DNA of 13,535 nt, from contig DGOU01000102.1 in assembly GCA_002390165.1 (NCBI GenBank), positions 1 to 13,535 of the forward strand. Direction: 5' to 3'. A program made the position numbers and the translations under genes. The stretch comes from Lutibacter sp. UBA4458 (GTDB lineage Bacteria; Bacteroidota; Bacteroidia; Flavobacteriales; Flavobacteriaceae). The stretch's first letter is position 1; every line of letters begins with the position of its first letter. The notes beneath the pieces were generated by a model, which was given only the letters and a program-made list of their open reading frames with translations, made no database searches and had not been told where the DNA came from. Of the stretch, positions 1 through 7,435 are shown in pieces.

Positions 1-699
1 GTTTTAGGCACTTTAGTGGCAGCACTTTACACAAAATGGCGTGCTAAAAAAGAATTGGGAATTCAAAACCTACCTAACAGTTTCTTTTATATCATATTTA
101 TTGCTGGGTTTGTAGGCGGAAAATTATTCTTCTATTTAGAAAGGCCTATTCATTTTTGGAATCATCCAAACTTAATGCTCCATAATTTTTCTGGTGGTTT
201 TGTATTCTACGGTTCGTTTGTTACCATAATTCCAATTGTAATTTGGTATTTAAAAAGGTACAAAACACCGGTTTTACCTATGTTAGATATTTTAGCAATT
301 ACTACAATAATTGCTCACAGTTTAGGAAGAATTGGTTGTTTTAATGCCGGCTGTTGTTATGGCTCACCAACAAATAGTAGTTTTGGAATGATTTTTCCAA
401 CTACGCATAACACTTCAGTACATCCCACACAATTATACGAAGCCAGTATTTTAATTGGTATTGCAATATTACTTCTTATCATAAAAAAACGACAACAATT
501 TAAAGGACAAATCTTTTTAATATACATTGGTTTATATGCCATAAGCCGATCTATTATTGAATTATTTAGAGGAGATAACAGAGGTTATATTATAGAAAAC
601 TATCTGTCTCATTCACAATTCATAGCACTTCTCATATTAATTACAGCATCATTCTTTTACAAAAAATTAAAAACAAACAATAAATTAATCTTAAAATAA
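1..699 (+). CDS. Lgt-family (prolipoprotein diacylglyceryl transferase-like) membrane protein, 5' end missing
   Basis: The frame is open from base 1, so the gene begins outside the window; the GTG at 16 is internal or arbitrary. The visible 232 codons give a multi-pass membrane protein with Lgt-family landmarks: GRIGCFNAGCCYG (codons 325-363), HPTQLYE, and an R-xxx-E pair in SRSIIELFRGD. Lgt transfers diacylglycerol from phosphatidylglycerol to the lipobox cysteine of prolipoproteins in the inner membrane. Compared from memory with E. coli Lgt, Arg143, Gly154, Arg239 and Glu243 have counterparts, but Asn146 is Cys (337-339), Glu151 is Cys (352-354) and the His103 position appears to be Tyr (208-210). 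This is therefore a divergent branch of the family, and true transferase activity is uncertain. Four lipoprotein genes follow at once (6-base gap to the first), suggesting a shared transcript and possible dedicated substrates. Family assignment is firm; the function is inferred. Confidence 0.85.
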   Translation, partial: VLGTLVAALYTKWRAKKELGIQNLPNSFFYIIFIAGFVGGKLFFYLERPIHFWNHPNLMLHNFSGGFVFYGSFVTIIPIVIWYLKRYKTPVLPMLDILAITTIIAHSLGRIGCFNAGCCYGSPTNSSFGMIFPTTHNTSVHPTQLYEASILIGIAILLLIIKKRQQFKGQIFLIYIGLYAISRSIIELFRGDNRGYIIENYLSHSQFIALLILITASFFYKKLKTNNKLILK

Positions 700-705
700 C
701 TAAAA

Positions 706-1395
706 ATGAAAAAAATAATTTTAAACATTGGTATTCCATTAACACTATTAATTACAGCAATATTTATAATTGGACCTGCATGTACAGGAGATCAAAATGA
801 TTATAGCTACAATTGGTGGCCTGATACAGATCAAGATGGATTTGGAGATTCATTTGCAAATCCGATAACAGCGACTAATAATGATGCTCCTGCAAACTAT
901 GTAAGAGACAACTCAGATTGCGATGATTCCAACGCTGACGTTCATCCTGATGCAACAGAAGTGCCTGATAATACAATTGATGAAGATTGTAATGGTAAAA
1001 TTGCCATTACTTTTTACACCGATAAAGATGGCGATGGTTTTGGAAACCCAAATAGCCCAACAGTATTTGAAATTGATAATTATACAGATGACGCTCCAAG
1101 TGGTTCTTCTTGGTACGCAGGCGATTGTGATGATGACAATGCAGCTATTAATCCTTTAGTTGATGAAATTGCAGGAAATGGCATAGACGACAATTGCGAT
1201 GGTGAAATTGATATTGTTGAACGTTATATTGATGCTGACGGTGATGGTTATGGCTCACAAAACTTTGCCGCAGCACAAGGTGTTACCAATAATTTAGATT
1301 GTGATGATACCGATTCTGAAATACATCCTTACAATAAAGAAATTCTAGACGGAATTGATAACAACTGTGATGGTGTAATTGATGAGGGATTATAG
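706..1395 (+). CDS. Lipoprotein with three MopE-type Asp-rich metal-binding repeats
   Basis: This 229-residue protein has a lipoprotein-like signal peptide ending FIIGPAC, putting the lipidated Cys at residue 26; Gly at -3 is unusual for a lipobox. The mature part is almost entirely three repeats (about 37-97, 103-168, 173-226). Each has an Asp-rich loop (DTDQDGFGD, DKDGDGFGN, DADGDGYGS), then a CDD motif, then a D-x-CDG or DxxCNG motif. The Cys pairs 72/95, 141/164 and 199/221 are spaced 22-23 residues, which suggests one disulfide per repeat. This is the 'putative metal-binding motif' pattern known from MopE-like proteins and resembles thrombospondin type-3 calcium loops. The likely role is a calcium-stabilised, surface or periplasmic acidic stalk; ligand and partners are unknown. 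The start is the ATG six bases after the Lgt-like stop. Confidence 0.87.
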   Translation: MKKIILNIGIPLTLLITAIFIIGPACTGDQNDYSYNWWPDTDQDGFGDSFANPITATNNDAPANYVRDNSDCDDSNADVHPDATEVPDNTIDEDCNGKIAITFYTDKDGDGFGNPNSPTVFEIDNYTDDAPSGSSWYAGDCDDDNAAINPLVDEIAGNGIDDNCDGEIDIVERYIDADGDGYGSQNFAAAQGVTNNLDCDDTDSEIHPYNKEILDGIDNNCDGVIDEGL

Positions 1396-1435
1396 AAAAC
1401 AATAAACTGAATTAATTACAATTTAATCCTTTCAT

Positions 1436-1489
1436 GTTAGCTTCAGCCTATTTTTAAAAGGCAACGATAAAAAATAGGCGCTGGCTAAC
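1436..1489. repeat. Bulged inverted repeat between lipoprotein genes
   Basis: Two 20-base arms (1436-1455 and 1470-1489) flank a 14-base loop. They pair as GTTAGC/GCTAAC, CAGC/GCTG and CTATTTTT/AAAAATAG, giving 18 base pairs interrupted by one 2-base bulge on each side (TT at 1442-1443, GC at 1478-1479). Neither strand has a T-run directly after the structure, so it is not a standard intrinsic terminator. It fills much of the 120-base gap 1396-1515, which otherwise shows no gene. It could be an mRNA stabiliser or processing site, a weak terminator, or a remnant of a small mobile repeat. Pairing is read directly from the sequence; function is unknown. Confidence 0.75.
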
Positions 1490-1515
1490 AAAAATCAACT
1501 TAAAAATAAAAAATT

Positions 1516-1947
1516 ATGAAAACACTATTTAAAACAATTGCTTTACTACTCATTATTTCAATTACTAGTTGTGATAATGATAGTAATCCATCACCAAATG
1601 ACACGCAATGTAATTATCAAGGTTTTACATTTTTAGACACTAGTAATAATACACAAACATTAATACCAGAAACCGATTTAACCACTGATTTTTTTCCAAA
1701 TAACGGAGGTCCTGGAATCCCTGCTGTAGAAATTTATGGAGGAACTCCTTTTGTAGTCTTTACAACAAATGCAGTTACTGTAGGAGCAACAGAAAATATC
1801 AATATTATTATTAATGGTACTACCTATCCAGTTACGGTGACTTGTCAAAGAGCAGGAACTTTAGTTGGAGATGAATTTAGATTTGATGTAACTGCAAATA
1901 ATGTAGAAGCAGAATATTGTGTAGTTATTGATAGTGTAAATCCTTAA
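1516..1947 (+). CDS. Predicted lipoprotein of unknown function (143 aa)
   Basis: The N-terminus is a lipoprotein signal peptide with a canonical lipobox (ISITSC, lipidated Cys at residue 19). It is followed by DNDSN, an acidic/Asn-rich start that resembles the lipoprotein export signals described for surface lipoproteins of Flavobacteria. The mature part is small and probably all-beta, with three further Cys (32, 110, 135) and a Gly/Pro-rich stretch NNGGPGIPAVEIYGG. No domain was recognised. The ATG follows an A-rich leader (AAAAATAAAAAATT) typical of the phylum. The stop lies eight bases before the next lipoprotein start, so the two are probably co-transcribed. Being a lipoprotein is well supported; the function is unknown. 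Confidence 0.8.
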   Translation: MKTLFKTIALLLIISITSCDNDSNPSPNDTQCNYQGFTFLDTSNNTQTLIPETDLTTDFFPNNGGPGIPAVEIYGGTPFVVFTTNAVTVGATENINIIINGTTYPVTVTCQRAGTLVGDEFRFDVTANNVEAEYCVVIDSVNP

Positions 1948-1955
1948 AAAATCTT

Positions 1956-2453
1956 ATGAAAAAATCATTTTTAAAAAATATTTTACCACTTAGTTTATTA
2001 GTTTTTACTCTTTTTATTATTGGTGCTGGATGCACTCCAAATAATAATGACCCAACTAACACATGTACAAGTGGCATCAGTTATTTACTAGATGGAAATC
2101 TGGTAAGCTTTGACAATGCACAAGTAACAGCCGAAATTTTTAATGATGCTGCTATTGGTAAATTTTATGATATATGGACTGATGAAAATAATGGTTTTTA
2201 TTTTCATTCAACAATAACAGAAACAAACGAAACAAGTGGTTTTGTAACCGATTGGTTTACAACTAATGATGTTGGAAACATTGTGTTTTTAAATTCAAAA
2301 AGTAACGTAAATATGGTATTTACCATAGATGAGGGTGCCAATGCCATTGGAGATCAAGTTACAATTTCGTTCTCAGGAACTTATGAAGAAAATGGGAATA
2401 CACATACTATTTCTGAAGGCTTAATTTGTACTACTATAGATATAATTCACTAA
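1956..2453 (+). CDS. Predicted lipoprotein of unknown function (165 aa), atypical lipobox
   Basis: The signal peptide reads FIIGAGCT around Cys26 and matches that of the lipoprotein at 706-1395 position for position at 14 of 27 residues, including PL, LL, F and IIG. The mature domains are unrelated: this one is a beta-rich domain with SYLLDGNLVSF near its start and ISFSGTYEENGNTHTISEG near the end. That layout loosely recalls small flavobacterial lipoprotein domains of the DUF6252 type, but I cannot confirm it. Besides Cys26 there are only two other Cys (37 and 158), a possible disulfide. The gene sits in a tight same-strand run, 8 bases after the previous gene and 13 bases before the next. 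Confidence 0.8.
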   Translation: MKKSFLKNILPLSLLVFTLFIIGAGCTPNNNDPTNTCTSGISYLLDGNLVSFDNAQVTAEIFNDAAIGKFYDIWTDENNGFYFHSTITETNETSGFVTDWFTTNDVGNIVFLNSKSNVNMVFTIDEGANAIGDQVTISFSGTYEENGNTHTISEGLICTTIDIIH

Positions 2454-2466
2454 TAATAAATTACTT

Positions 2467-3108
2467 ATGAAAACAATAAAAATTTTAACACTCATTTTTG
2501 CAATAACTTTAATTAGTTGCGATAATAACGACGATACATCTGCGCAAACGCTAACGGATGGTTTTACATTTAACAATACATTTTACGAAACCGTAAATGC
2601 CTATATAGATATTGACACTGATGACAATAATAACGATGGGCAACCCGACAGTTATACATTCTTTTTTACTGATGGACGTATGTTTGATAACGATGGAAAT
2701 GTAAATGGATCAACAGGTGATTATTTATATTCATTAAACACTACAAAACTCGCGTTTTTACAAATTTTAGTTTCAGACAATCCAAGTTTAGCAAATTCAG
2801 CACCAGTACCTGGAAATACCTACATAGTTTCAAGTATTGAAGATTCTGTAATTATTCACAATGGTCAAATAGACGCGTTAACACCACCATATTTAAACAA
2901 TTCTATAGAATTTGGAATGGGTAACGAAAACGTAGGAACATTTCATTTTTCTGGAGCAGTTGGACCAACGCTAACATTTAATCAACTAATTATAGATAGT
3001 AACAATCCACAAAATAGCACCATAGATGCCGATTATTCATTTATGGATGCAAACGGAGATGTAATTACTGGTCATTATACAGGAACCTTTGGGGTGATAT
3101 TAGATTAA
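2467..3108 (+). CDS. Predicted lipoprotein of unknown function (213 aa)
   Basis: The signal peptide has a canonical lipobox (LISC, Cys at residue 18) followed by DNNDD, an acidic start consistent with a Bacteroidota surface-export signal. The mature region opens with DGFTFNNTFYETVNAY, similar in style to QGFTFLDTSNNTQT in the lipoprotein at 1516-1947. It then has an Asp/Asn-rich segment (DIDTDDNNNDGQPDS, about residues 48-62) that could bind calcium, and ends with a beta-rich tail (YSFMDANGDVITGHYTGTF), a common closing pattern in flavobacterial lipoproteins. No named domain was recognised. It is the last of four lipoprotein genes in a row; a 64-base gap separates it from the next gene. Confidence 0.8.
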   Translation: MKTIKILTLIFAITLISCDNNDDTSAQTLTDGFTFNNTFYETVNAYIDIDTDDNNNDGQPDSYTFFFTDGRMFDNDGNVNGSTGDYLYSLNTTKLAFLQILVSDNPSLANSAPVPGNTYIVSSIEDSVIIHNGQIDALTPPYLNNSIEFGMGNENVGTFHFSGAVGPTLTFNQLIIDSNNPQNSTIDADYSFMDANGDVITGHYTGTFGVILD

Positions 3109-3172
3109 AAAAACAAAACTCAAGGAGTAAACCGAAAATCCTAAAAAGAGTAGGTAGCTTAAATTATATATT

Positions 3173-4525
3173 ATGAAAATAAATCAAAAATTTAAAATGG
3201 CTATTATTTTTGCAATGGTATCTGCAATTAGCTTTAGCCAAAGCTGTATAACCTTTACAAATGATTCTCAATTGACTAATTGGAGAGGTTCTTTTATCAA
3301 TAGTCTGAGCTATGAAACAGATGCAGTACATGGAGATTATTTATATTTTGTTGATGGTAGTGGTTCATCTCATGTAGGAAACAATGTGGATTTTAAAGGA
3401 AATTGGATTAAGAAATACCCAAATAATTGTCTGTGTTTTGACTATAAAGTAGATTGGGATGCAAGTTCTGGTTCTAATGCTGGCTCTGTTCCTAAATTAA
3501 CTATTTATACAGGAAATGAAGTTAACGGTGCATGGGGAAATATAGCCAATAATGTGAGAGCAGCATTTTCTAGTAATTCATCAAATCCTAACATTCAAGA
3601 TAACGTTTGGGGCAATTATTGTTTACCTATAAAACGTGCAGAAAATGGGCAATTACCTAGCAATCAGTTTGGAATCTGGAAAGTATATGGCCCCGGTAAT
3701 GGAAATGAATTGACTGGTGCTGCTGCTGTAACAGCCTGGAATAATTTAATAGAAAATGTAACTGGGTTAATTCTAGCAGCAGATTATAATCGTAGTCCTT
3801 CTGAAAAAGTTAGTTTTGATAATTTTTGTTCGACTTGCACTAATCCTGGAACTGGACCAATTGGACATACAGGTTCTATATCTCAAACAGTCCCTTCAAG
3901 ACCACTAGATTTAGGTGACATTCCAATTCTTGTACCTCAACAAACAACAACAGATTGTTGTCCTCCTTGGAATGAAGAAACCATCAAACAAAATATGACA
4001 ATAAAACAAAACCCTTCAGGTGGTTTAAATGCTAATTACACGGTACTATTTACACCTACACAAACTTTAAAAAATCAAATGCAATCCTATTTAGATTATA
4101 CTCATGCTATGAATCCAGCTATTAACGCAATAATTATTCATTGGCGTTTAGGCAAGGTAAATGGTACTACTTGTGAAGGATTAGGAACAATGGTTGGTGG
4201 TGAAAAATTTACTACTTGGAATGCTAATAATCATGGCAACATAAATGGTGGGAATTTTTGGTCAGGATACCCTATGGAAGTAGGTATTTGGTATAAATTA
4301 CACACAGGAATTTTTCTAAATGGGAATCAAAAGTTTTTTGGTGATGATTGTTCTAATAATGATATTTGTATTAGAATTCAAGTTCAAAATGGTATGAAAG
4401 TACTTGAAGTTAACAGTAATGGAAAAATATTTAAAACAGCTGAATCATTAAAATCTAATATAAAAAAAAGAAATAATCCAATTAGATACAAGAACACTAA
4501 AACATTTAAAAGAAAAAATAATTAA
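3173..4525 (+). CDS. Secreted Cys-rich protein of unknown function (450 aa)
   Basis: An N-terminal signal peptide (about 1-22, ending AISFS before QSC) directs export; an alternative internal start at Met9 would shorten it. Two regions can be seen. The first, about 25-222, is a beta-rich domain with paired Cys (25, 86, 88, 150, 219, 222) whose layout, with a CLCFDYKVDW core, suggests a laminin-B-like or carbohydrate-binding-like fold. A Gly/Pro/Thr-rich linker (about 223-260) leads to the second, about 261-415, which begins DCCPPWNEE and includes QMQSYLDYTHAMNPAINAI and a Trp/Gly-rich GNFWSGYPMEVGIWYKL. The last 30 residues are strongly basic and Lys/Asn-rich, and no type IX secretion C-terminal domain is evident. 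The domain suggestion is tentative. It follows the lipoprotein cluster on the same strand and may belong to it. Confidence 0.8.
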   Translation: MKINQKFKMAIIFAMVSAISFSQSCITFTNDSQLTNWRGSFINSLSYETDAVHGDYLYFVDGSGSSHVGNNVDFKGNWIKKYPNNCLCFDYKVDWDASSGSNAGSVPKLTIYTGNEVNGAWGNIANNVRAAFSSNSSNPNIQDNVWGNYCLPIKRAENGQLPSNQFGIWKVYGPGNGNELTGAAAVTAWNNLIENVTGLILAADYNRSPSEKVSFDNFCSTCTNPGTGPIGHTGSISQTVPSRPLDLGDIPILVPQQTTTDCCPPWNEETIKQNMTIKQNPSGGLNANYTVLFTPTQTLKNQMQSYLDYTHAMNPAINAIIIHWRLGKVNGTTCEGLGTMVGGEKFTTWNANNHGNINGGNFWSGYPMEVGIWYKLHTGIFLNGNQKFFGDDCSNNDICIRIQVQNGMKVLEVNSNGKIFKTAESLKSNIKKRNNPIRYKNTKTFKRKNN

Positions 4526-4533
4526 AAAGTAAC

Positions 4534-4548
4534 TATATTGTCAATATA
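4534..4548. repeat. Short perfect palindrome upstream of the sensor kinase
   Basis: TATATTG and CAATATA form a perfect 7-bp inverted repeat around a single T. It lies 9 bases after the stop of the secreted protein gene and 16 bases before the kinase start. Its position suits an operator or promoter-overlapping site for the kinase-regulator pair, but LytTR regulators usually bind direct repeats, and in DNA this AT-rich such a palindrome can arise by chance. Confidence 0.4.
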
Positions 4549-4564
4549 AATAACTAATATTATT

Positions 4565-7435
4565 TTGATTAAAATCAAACTCCATATTACTACAATTTTC
4601 ATATTACTAATATGGAGTTTTTCTTACGCCCAACAATACACCAATTATACAACTAAAAACGGATTGCCAAGTAACCATATTTACACCATTTCACAAGATT
4701 CAAAAGGTTTTATTTGGTTTTTAACCGATAGAGGAATGGTTAAATTTAACGGTAAAAAGTTTAAAAACTTCACTACAAAACAAGGTATGCCAAATAATGA
4801 TATTTGGGAAGCTCGTATAACAGCTGATAACAAAGTTTGGTTTCTCTCAAAATCTTCAAGCCTTGGTTATATAAAAAATGATAGTGTGTATTCTTTTCCA
4901 AGTGAAAAAGAAGGAGAAATATTTAATCCTATTTCTACGGGGCAGGTTGGTAATACTATTTACCCTACGGGTCCAAATAAATCGTACACATTAAAAAATA
5001 AAAAGTGGCACCTTTCCTTTAACACAGATAGCATATTACCGCTATATGATGTAATTAAAATTTATGGAAATAAAAATGTTTATTTTATTCAAGTAAATTT
5101 AAATAGAAAAACACTAAGCATCTTTGGTAAAAAAACCAATTTATTTAAAAAAATAAATGCTCTTAATACTATAACTTCTCTGGCACGTAGAAAGCAACTA
5201 AACGACAGTTTATTTGTTTGGGTTTCAACAAAAAAATATAGCATTCTAAATATTAAAACTTTAAAATTTAACCAATATTCATTTAAAGATGAAGTTGGTT
5301 TAGAAAATGTTAAACATGCTAGAATAAATATTGTAAATAATCAAATTCAAATTTCAGGAACTGGTTTTGTAGGGTTTTTAGATAAAAATTTACGAATTAA
5401 ATCTCCGTTTTTCTTTCCTAAAAATATTAAAGCTCACTTTGCATTTATAGATAAAACAAAAAACATTTGGTTAGCTACATTTTCAAATGGAGTGTATAAA
5501 TTACCTTATGTTAAACAAAATTTAAATTACCAATTAACCAATAATAAAACAGGTAAATTTAGCATTATTGCAAATCAACTTTATACCAGTGTTTTTAATA
5601 AAGGGTATTATAAATTTAATGACGCTACTCAAAATTTTGATCTTTTTTTAAAGGTTGAAGATTATCCGTTTAAACCAATTGAAATTAAGGAATTTGAAAC
5701 CTCCTATTTCCCTTCAAAATACAAATTAAACACCTTAAAAAAGGGAAAACTTACAACTTTAAATTATCTAAATAAGAAGGTAGAGATTAACAATCTTGGT
5801 TATCAATTTATAAAATTCAACGCTAAACTGTATTCTATTTATTCATTTGGCATTTATCAATTAAACAAAGAAAATTTAACCATTGAAAAGGAAATTAGAC
5901 AAAGTGGTTGCAACCAACTTATTTCTTTTAAAAATAAATTATACATCGCCACAAACAGCGGGTTAAAATTATTAGAAAATAATAGCATACAACAAGTTAC
6001 CTTTTCAAAAATTCAATTTAAAAAACCAATTTTAACCATTAAAAAACTTACAAAAGATAAACTTATTTTAAACACAGATGGTTTTGGAAGCTACATTACC
6101 AACCTTAAAACAATTACACAACTACCGCAATCTAATTTTATGACTGTTGAAGATGCTTGTATTGAAAAGAACACTATTTGGCTTGCCACTAATGAAGGCA
6201 TTTTAAAATACCATAACACTCCAAATGGTTATCAATTAATAAAAAAATTAACAATAAGTAATGGACTCCCCTCAAATAACATTACGGATATAATTATTTA
6301 TAACAATAAAATAATTGCCAGTACCCACAATGGCATTGTAATTATACCTAAAAATCAAAAACAAATTTCACAATTTTTAGATATTTATTTTGAAAAAGCA
6401 ACTTATAATAATAAGGCAATAAGTTATAATTCAAAGTTTAAATATACAAAATACAATACTACCAATTTTCACATTTCAAGTATCGATTTTTCGGAAGGAA
6501 ATACCACATTAAATTATAAATATAGATTATTACCAATACAAAAAGCATGGACAGAAACCACTTTAAATAATCTGAATTTCAACAACTTATCACCTAAAAA
6601 TTATGTGTTAGAATTTAATACAAACAACATTACTAAAACCTATAAATTTAAAATTACACCACTTTGGTGGCAACGAACAATTTCAAAAATAGGTTTTAGT
6701 ATTTTAGCCCTCTTAGGTTTTGGTTTCCTATTATTACAAATTAGAAATAGAGAAATAAAGAAAAAAACAGCTAAGCTTGAAACAGAAAAGCAATTAGCTG
6801 AATTTGAATTGTATGCTTTACGTTCGCAAATGAATCCTCATTTTGTATTTAATTCTTTAAATGCAATTCAATATTACATCACAAAAAACCAAACTGAACT
6901 TTCCGAAAAATATTTGGTGAAATTTTCAAAACTAATTCGCTTATTTTTTAATTTTTCAAGAGAAACTTTTATTACTATAAAACAAGAAGTACTCTTAATA
7001 AAAAGTTATTTAGAAATTGAAAAAATGCGTTTTGGAGACGATTTTAACTTTGAAATTATAGTGGATAAAAACTTAGATATATCTAATAACAAAACACCAA
7101 CAATGTTGTTGCAACCTATTGTAGAAAACGCCGTAAACCATGGCTTATTTCACAATTCTGGTAAAGGTTTAATAAAAATTGAGTTTTTAAAAAAATCAGA
7201 TCAAATATTTGTTATTACCATTTCAGACAATGGTGTTGGCATAAAAAAAGCACAAGAAATTAAACAAAATTCGATAAAAACACATGTTTCTAAATCCAGT
7301 GAAATATTAAAAGACAGAATAGCTTTAATAAATAAATCTAAAGATTTAAAAATCACCTATGCTGTTAGTGAATTAGAAAAAAATAAAGGAACTGTTGTTA
7401 CTTTAACTTTTATTAAAGAAAATTATGAAAACTAA
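4565..7435 (+). CDS. Two-component sensor: beta-propeller, Y_Y_Y domain, LytS-type histidine kinase
   Basis: This 956-residue membrane kinase has a signal peptide (1 to about 22, ending FSYAQ). A periplasmic propeller of Reg_prop-type repeats follows, with clear units at about 33-66 (GLPSNHIYTISQDSKGFIWF), 292-313 and 528-595, then a Y_Y_Y-like beta domain (about 636-698) and one membrane helix (about 709-725). The cytoplasmic part is a His_kinase domain with the LytS-type RSQMNPHFVFNSLNAIQ motif (phospho-accepting His759) and an ATPase domain with an N-box (QPIVENAVNHG, Asn855) and G-box (SDNGVGI, Asp888). It should sense an extracytoplasmic signal and phosphorylate the regulator encoded next, which it overlaps by 11 bases. 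The TTG start is chosen because it alone supplies the full signal peptide; the next in-frame ATG (4736) would remove it. The signal sensed is unknown. Confidence 0.93.
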   Translation: MIKIKLHITTIFILLIWSFSYAQQYTNYTTKNGLPSNHIYTISQDSKGFIWFLTDRGMVKFNGKKFKNFTTKQGMPNNDIWEARITADNKVWFLSKSSSLGYIKNDSVYSFPSEKEGEIFNPISTGQVGNTIYPTGPNKSYTLKNKKWHLSFNTDSILPLYDVIKIYGNKNVYFIQVNLNRKTLSIFGKKTNLFKKINALNTITSLARRKQLNDSLFVWVSTKKYSILNIKTLKFNQYSFKDEVGLENVKHARINIVNNQIQISGTGFVGFLDKNLRIKSPFFFPKNIKAHFAFIDKTKNIWLATFSNGVYKLPYVKQNLNYQLTNNKTGKFSIIANQLYTSVFNKGYYKFNDATQNFDLFLKVEDYPFKPIEIKEFETSYFPSKYKLNTLKKGKLTTLNYLNKKVEINNLGYQFIKFNAKLYSIYSFGIYQLNKENLTIEKEIRQSGCNQLISFKNKLYIATNSGLKLLENNSIQQVTFSKIQFKKPILTIKKLTKDKLILNTDGFGSYITNLKTITQLPQSNFMTVEDACIEKNTIWLATNEGILKYHNTPNGYQLIKKLTISNGLPSNNITDIIIYNNKIIASTHNGIVIIPKNQKQISQFLDIYFEKATYNNKAISYNSKFKYTKYNTTNFHISSIDFSEGNTTLNYKYRLLPIQKAWTETTLNNLNFNNLSPKNYVLEFNTNNITKTYKFKITPLWWQRTISKIGFSILALLGFGFLLLQIRNREIKKKTAKLETEKQLAEFELYALRSQMNPHFVFNSLNAIQYYITKNQTELSEKYLVKFSKLIRLFFNFSRETFITIKQEVLLIKSYLEIEKMRFGDDFNFEIIVDKNLDISNNKTPTMLLQPIVENAVNHGLFHNSGKGLIKIEFLKKSDQIFVITISDNGVGIKKAQEIKQNSIKTHVSKSSEILKDRIALINKSKDLKITYAVSELEKNKGTVVTLTFIKENYEN
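4577..4622 (+). terminator. Terminator-like hairpin inside the kinase signal-peptide codons
   Basis: AAACTCCATATTA (4577-4589) and TAATATGGAGTTT (4608-4620) are a perfect 13-bp inverted repeat with an 18-base loop, and the right arm runs into a stretch of five T (4618-4622). This has the form of a rho-independent terminator on the plus strand. It could end transcription of the 3173-4525 gene, but it lies within codons 5-19 of the kinase, downstream of its likely TTG start, so kinase transcripts begun upstream must pass it. The loop also holds the second copy of a 10-base direct repeat, CATATTACTA (4583-4592 and 4600-4609). Structure is read directly; the terminator or attenuator role is inferred. 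Confidence 0.55.

Noticed and set aside
357..542. Minus-strand open frame of 61 codons
   Set aside because: It lies fully inside the Lgt-like gene, whose conserved motifs fix the real frame; no independent support.
923..1159. Second plus-strand frame within the MopE-like lipoprotein
   Set aside because: It is a by-product of the repetitive Asp-rich codons; the product is low-complexity and has no signal or domain.
1436..1489. Integron attC-like site, suggested by GTTAGC and GCTAAC ends
   Set aside because: In attC sites the outer boxes read RYYYAAC on the left and GTTRRRY on the right; here the order is reversed and the 7-base consensus is not met. No integrase or cassette structure is present.
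3109..3172. Terminator or promoter in the gap before the secreted protein gene
   Set aside because: Only a 4-bp AGGA/TCCT pairing was found, with no TAnnTTTG element; not enough to call.
4433..4525. Type IX secretion sorting domain at the end of the secreted 450-residue protein
   Set aside because: The C-terminus is a short Lys/Asn-rich basic tail without the conserved beta-strand and Gly motifs of such sorting domains.
4561..4567. TATTTTG as a -7 promoter element at the kinase start
   Set aside because: It lacks one base of the TAnnTTTG spacing and overlaps the start codon itself, so it could not yield an mRNA containing that start.
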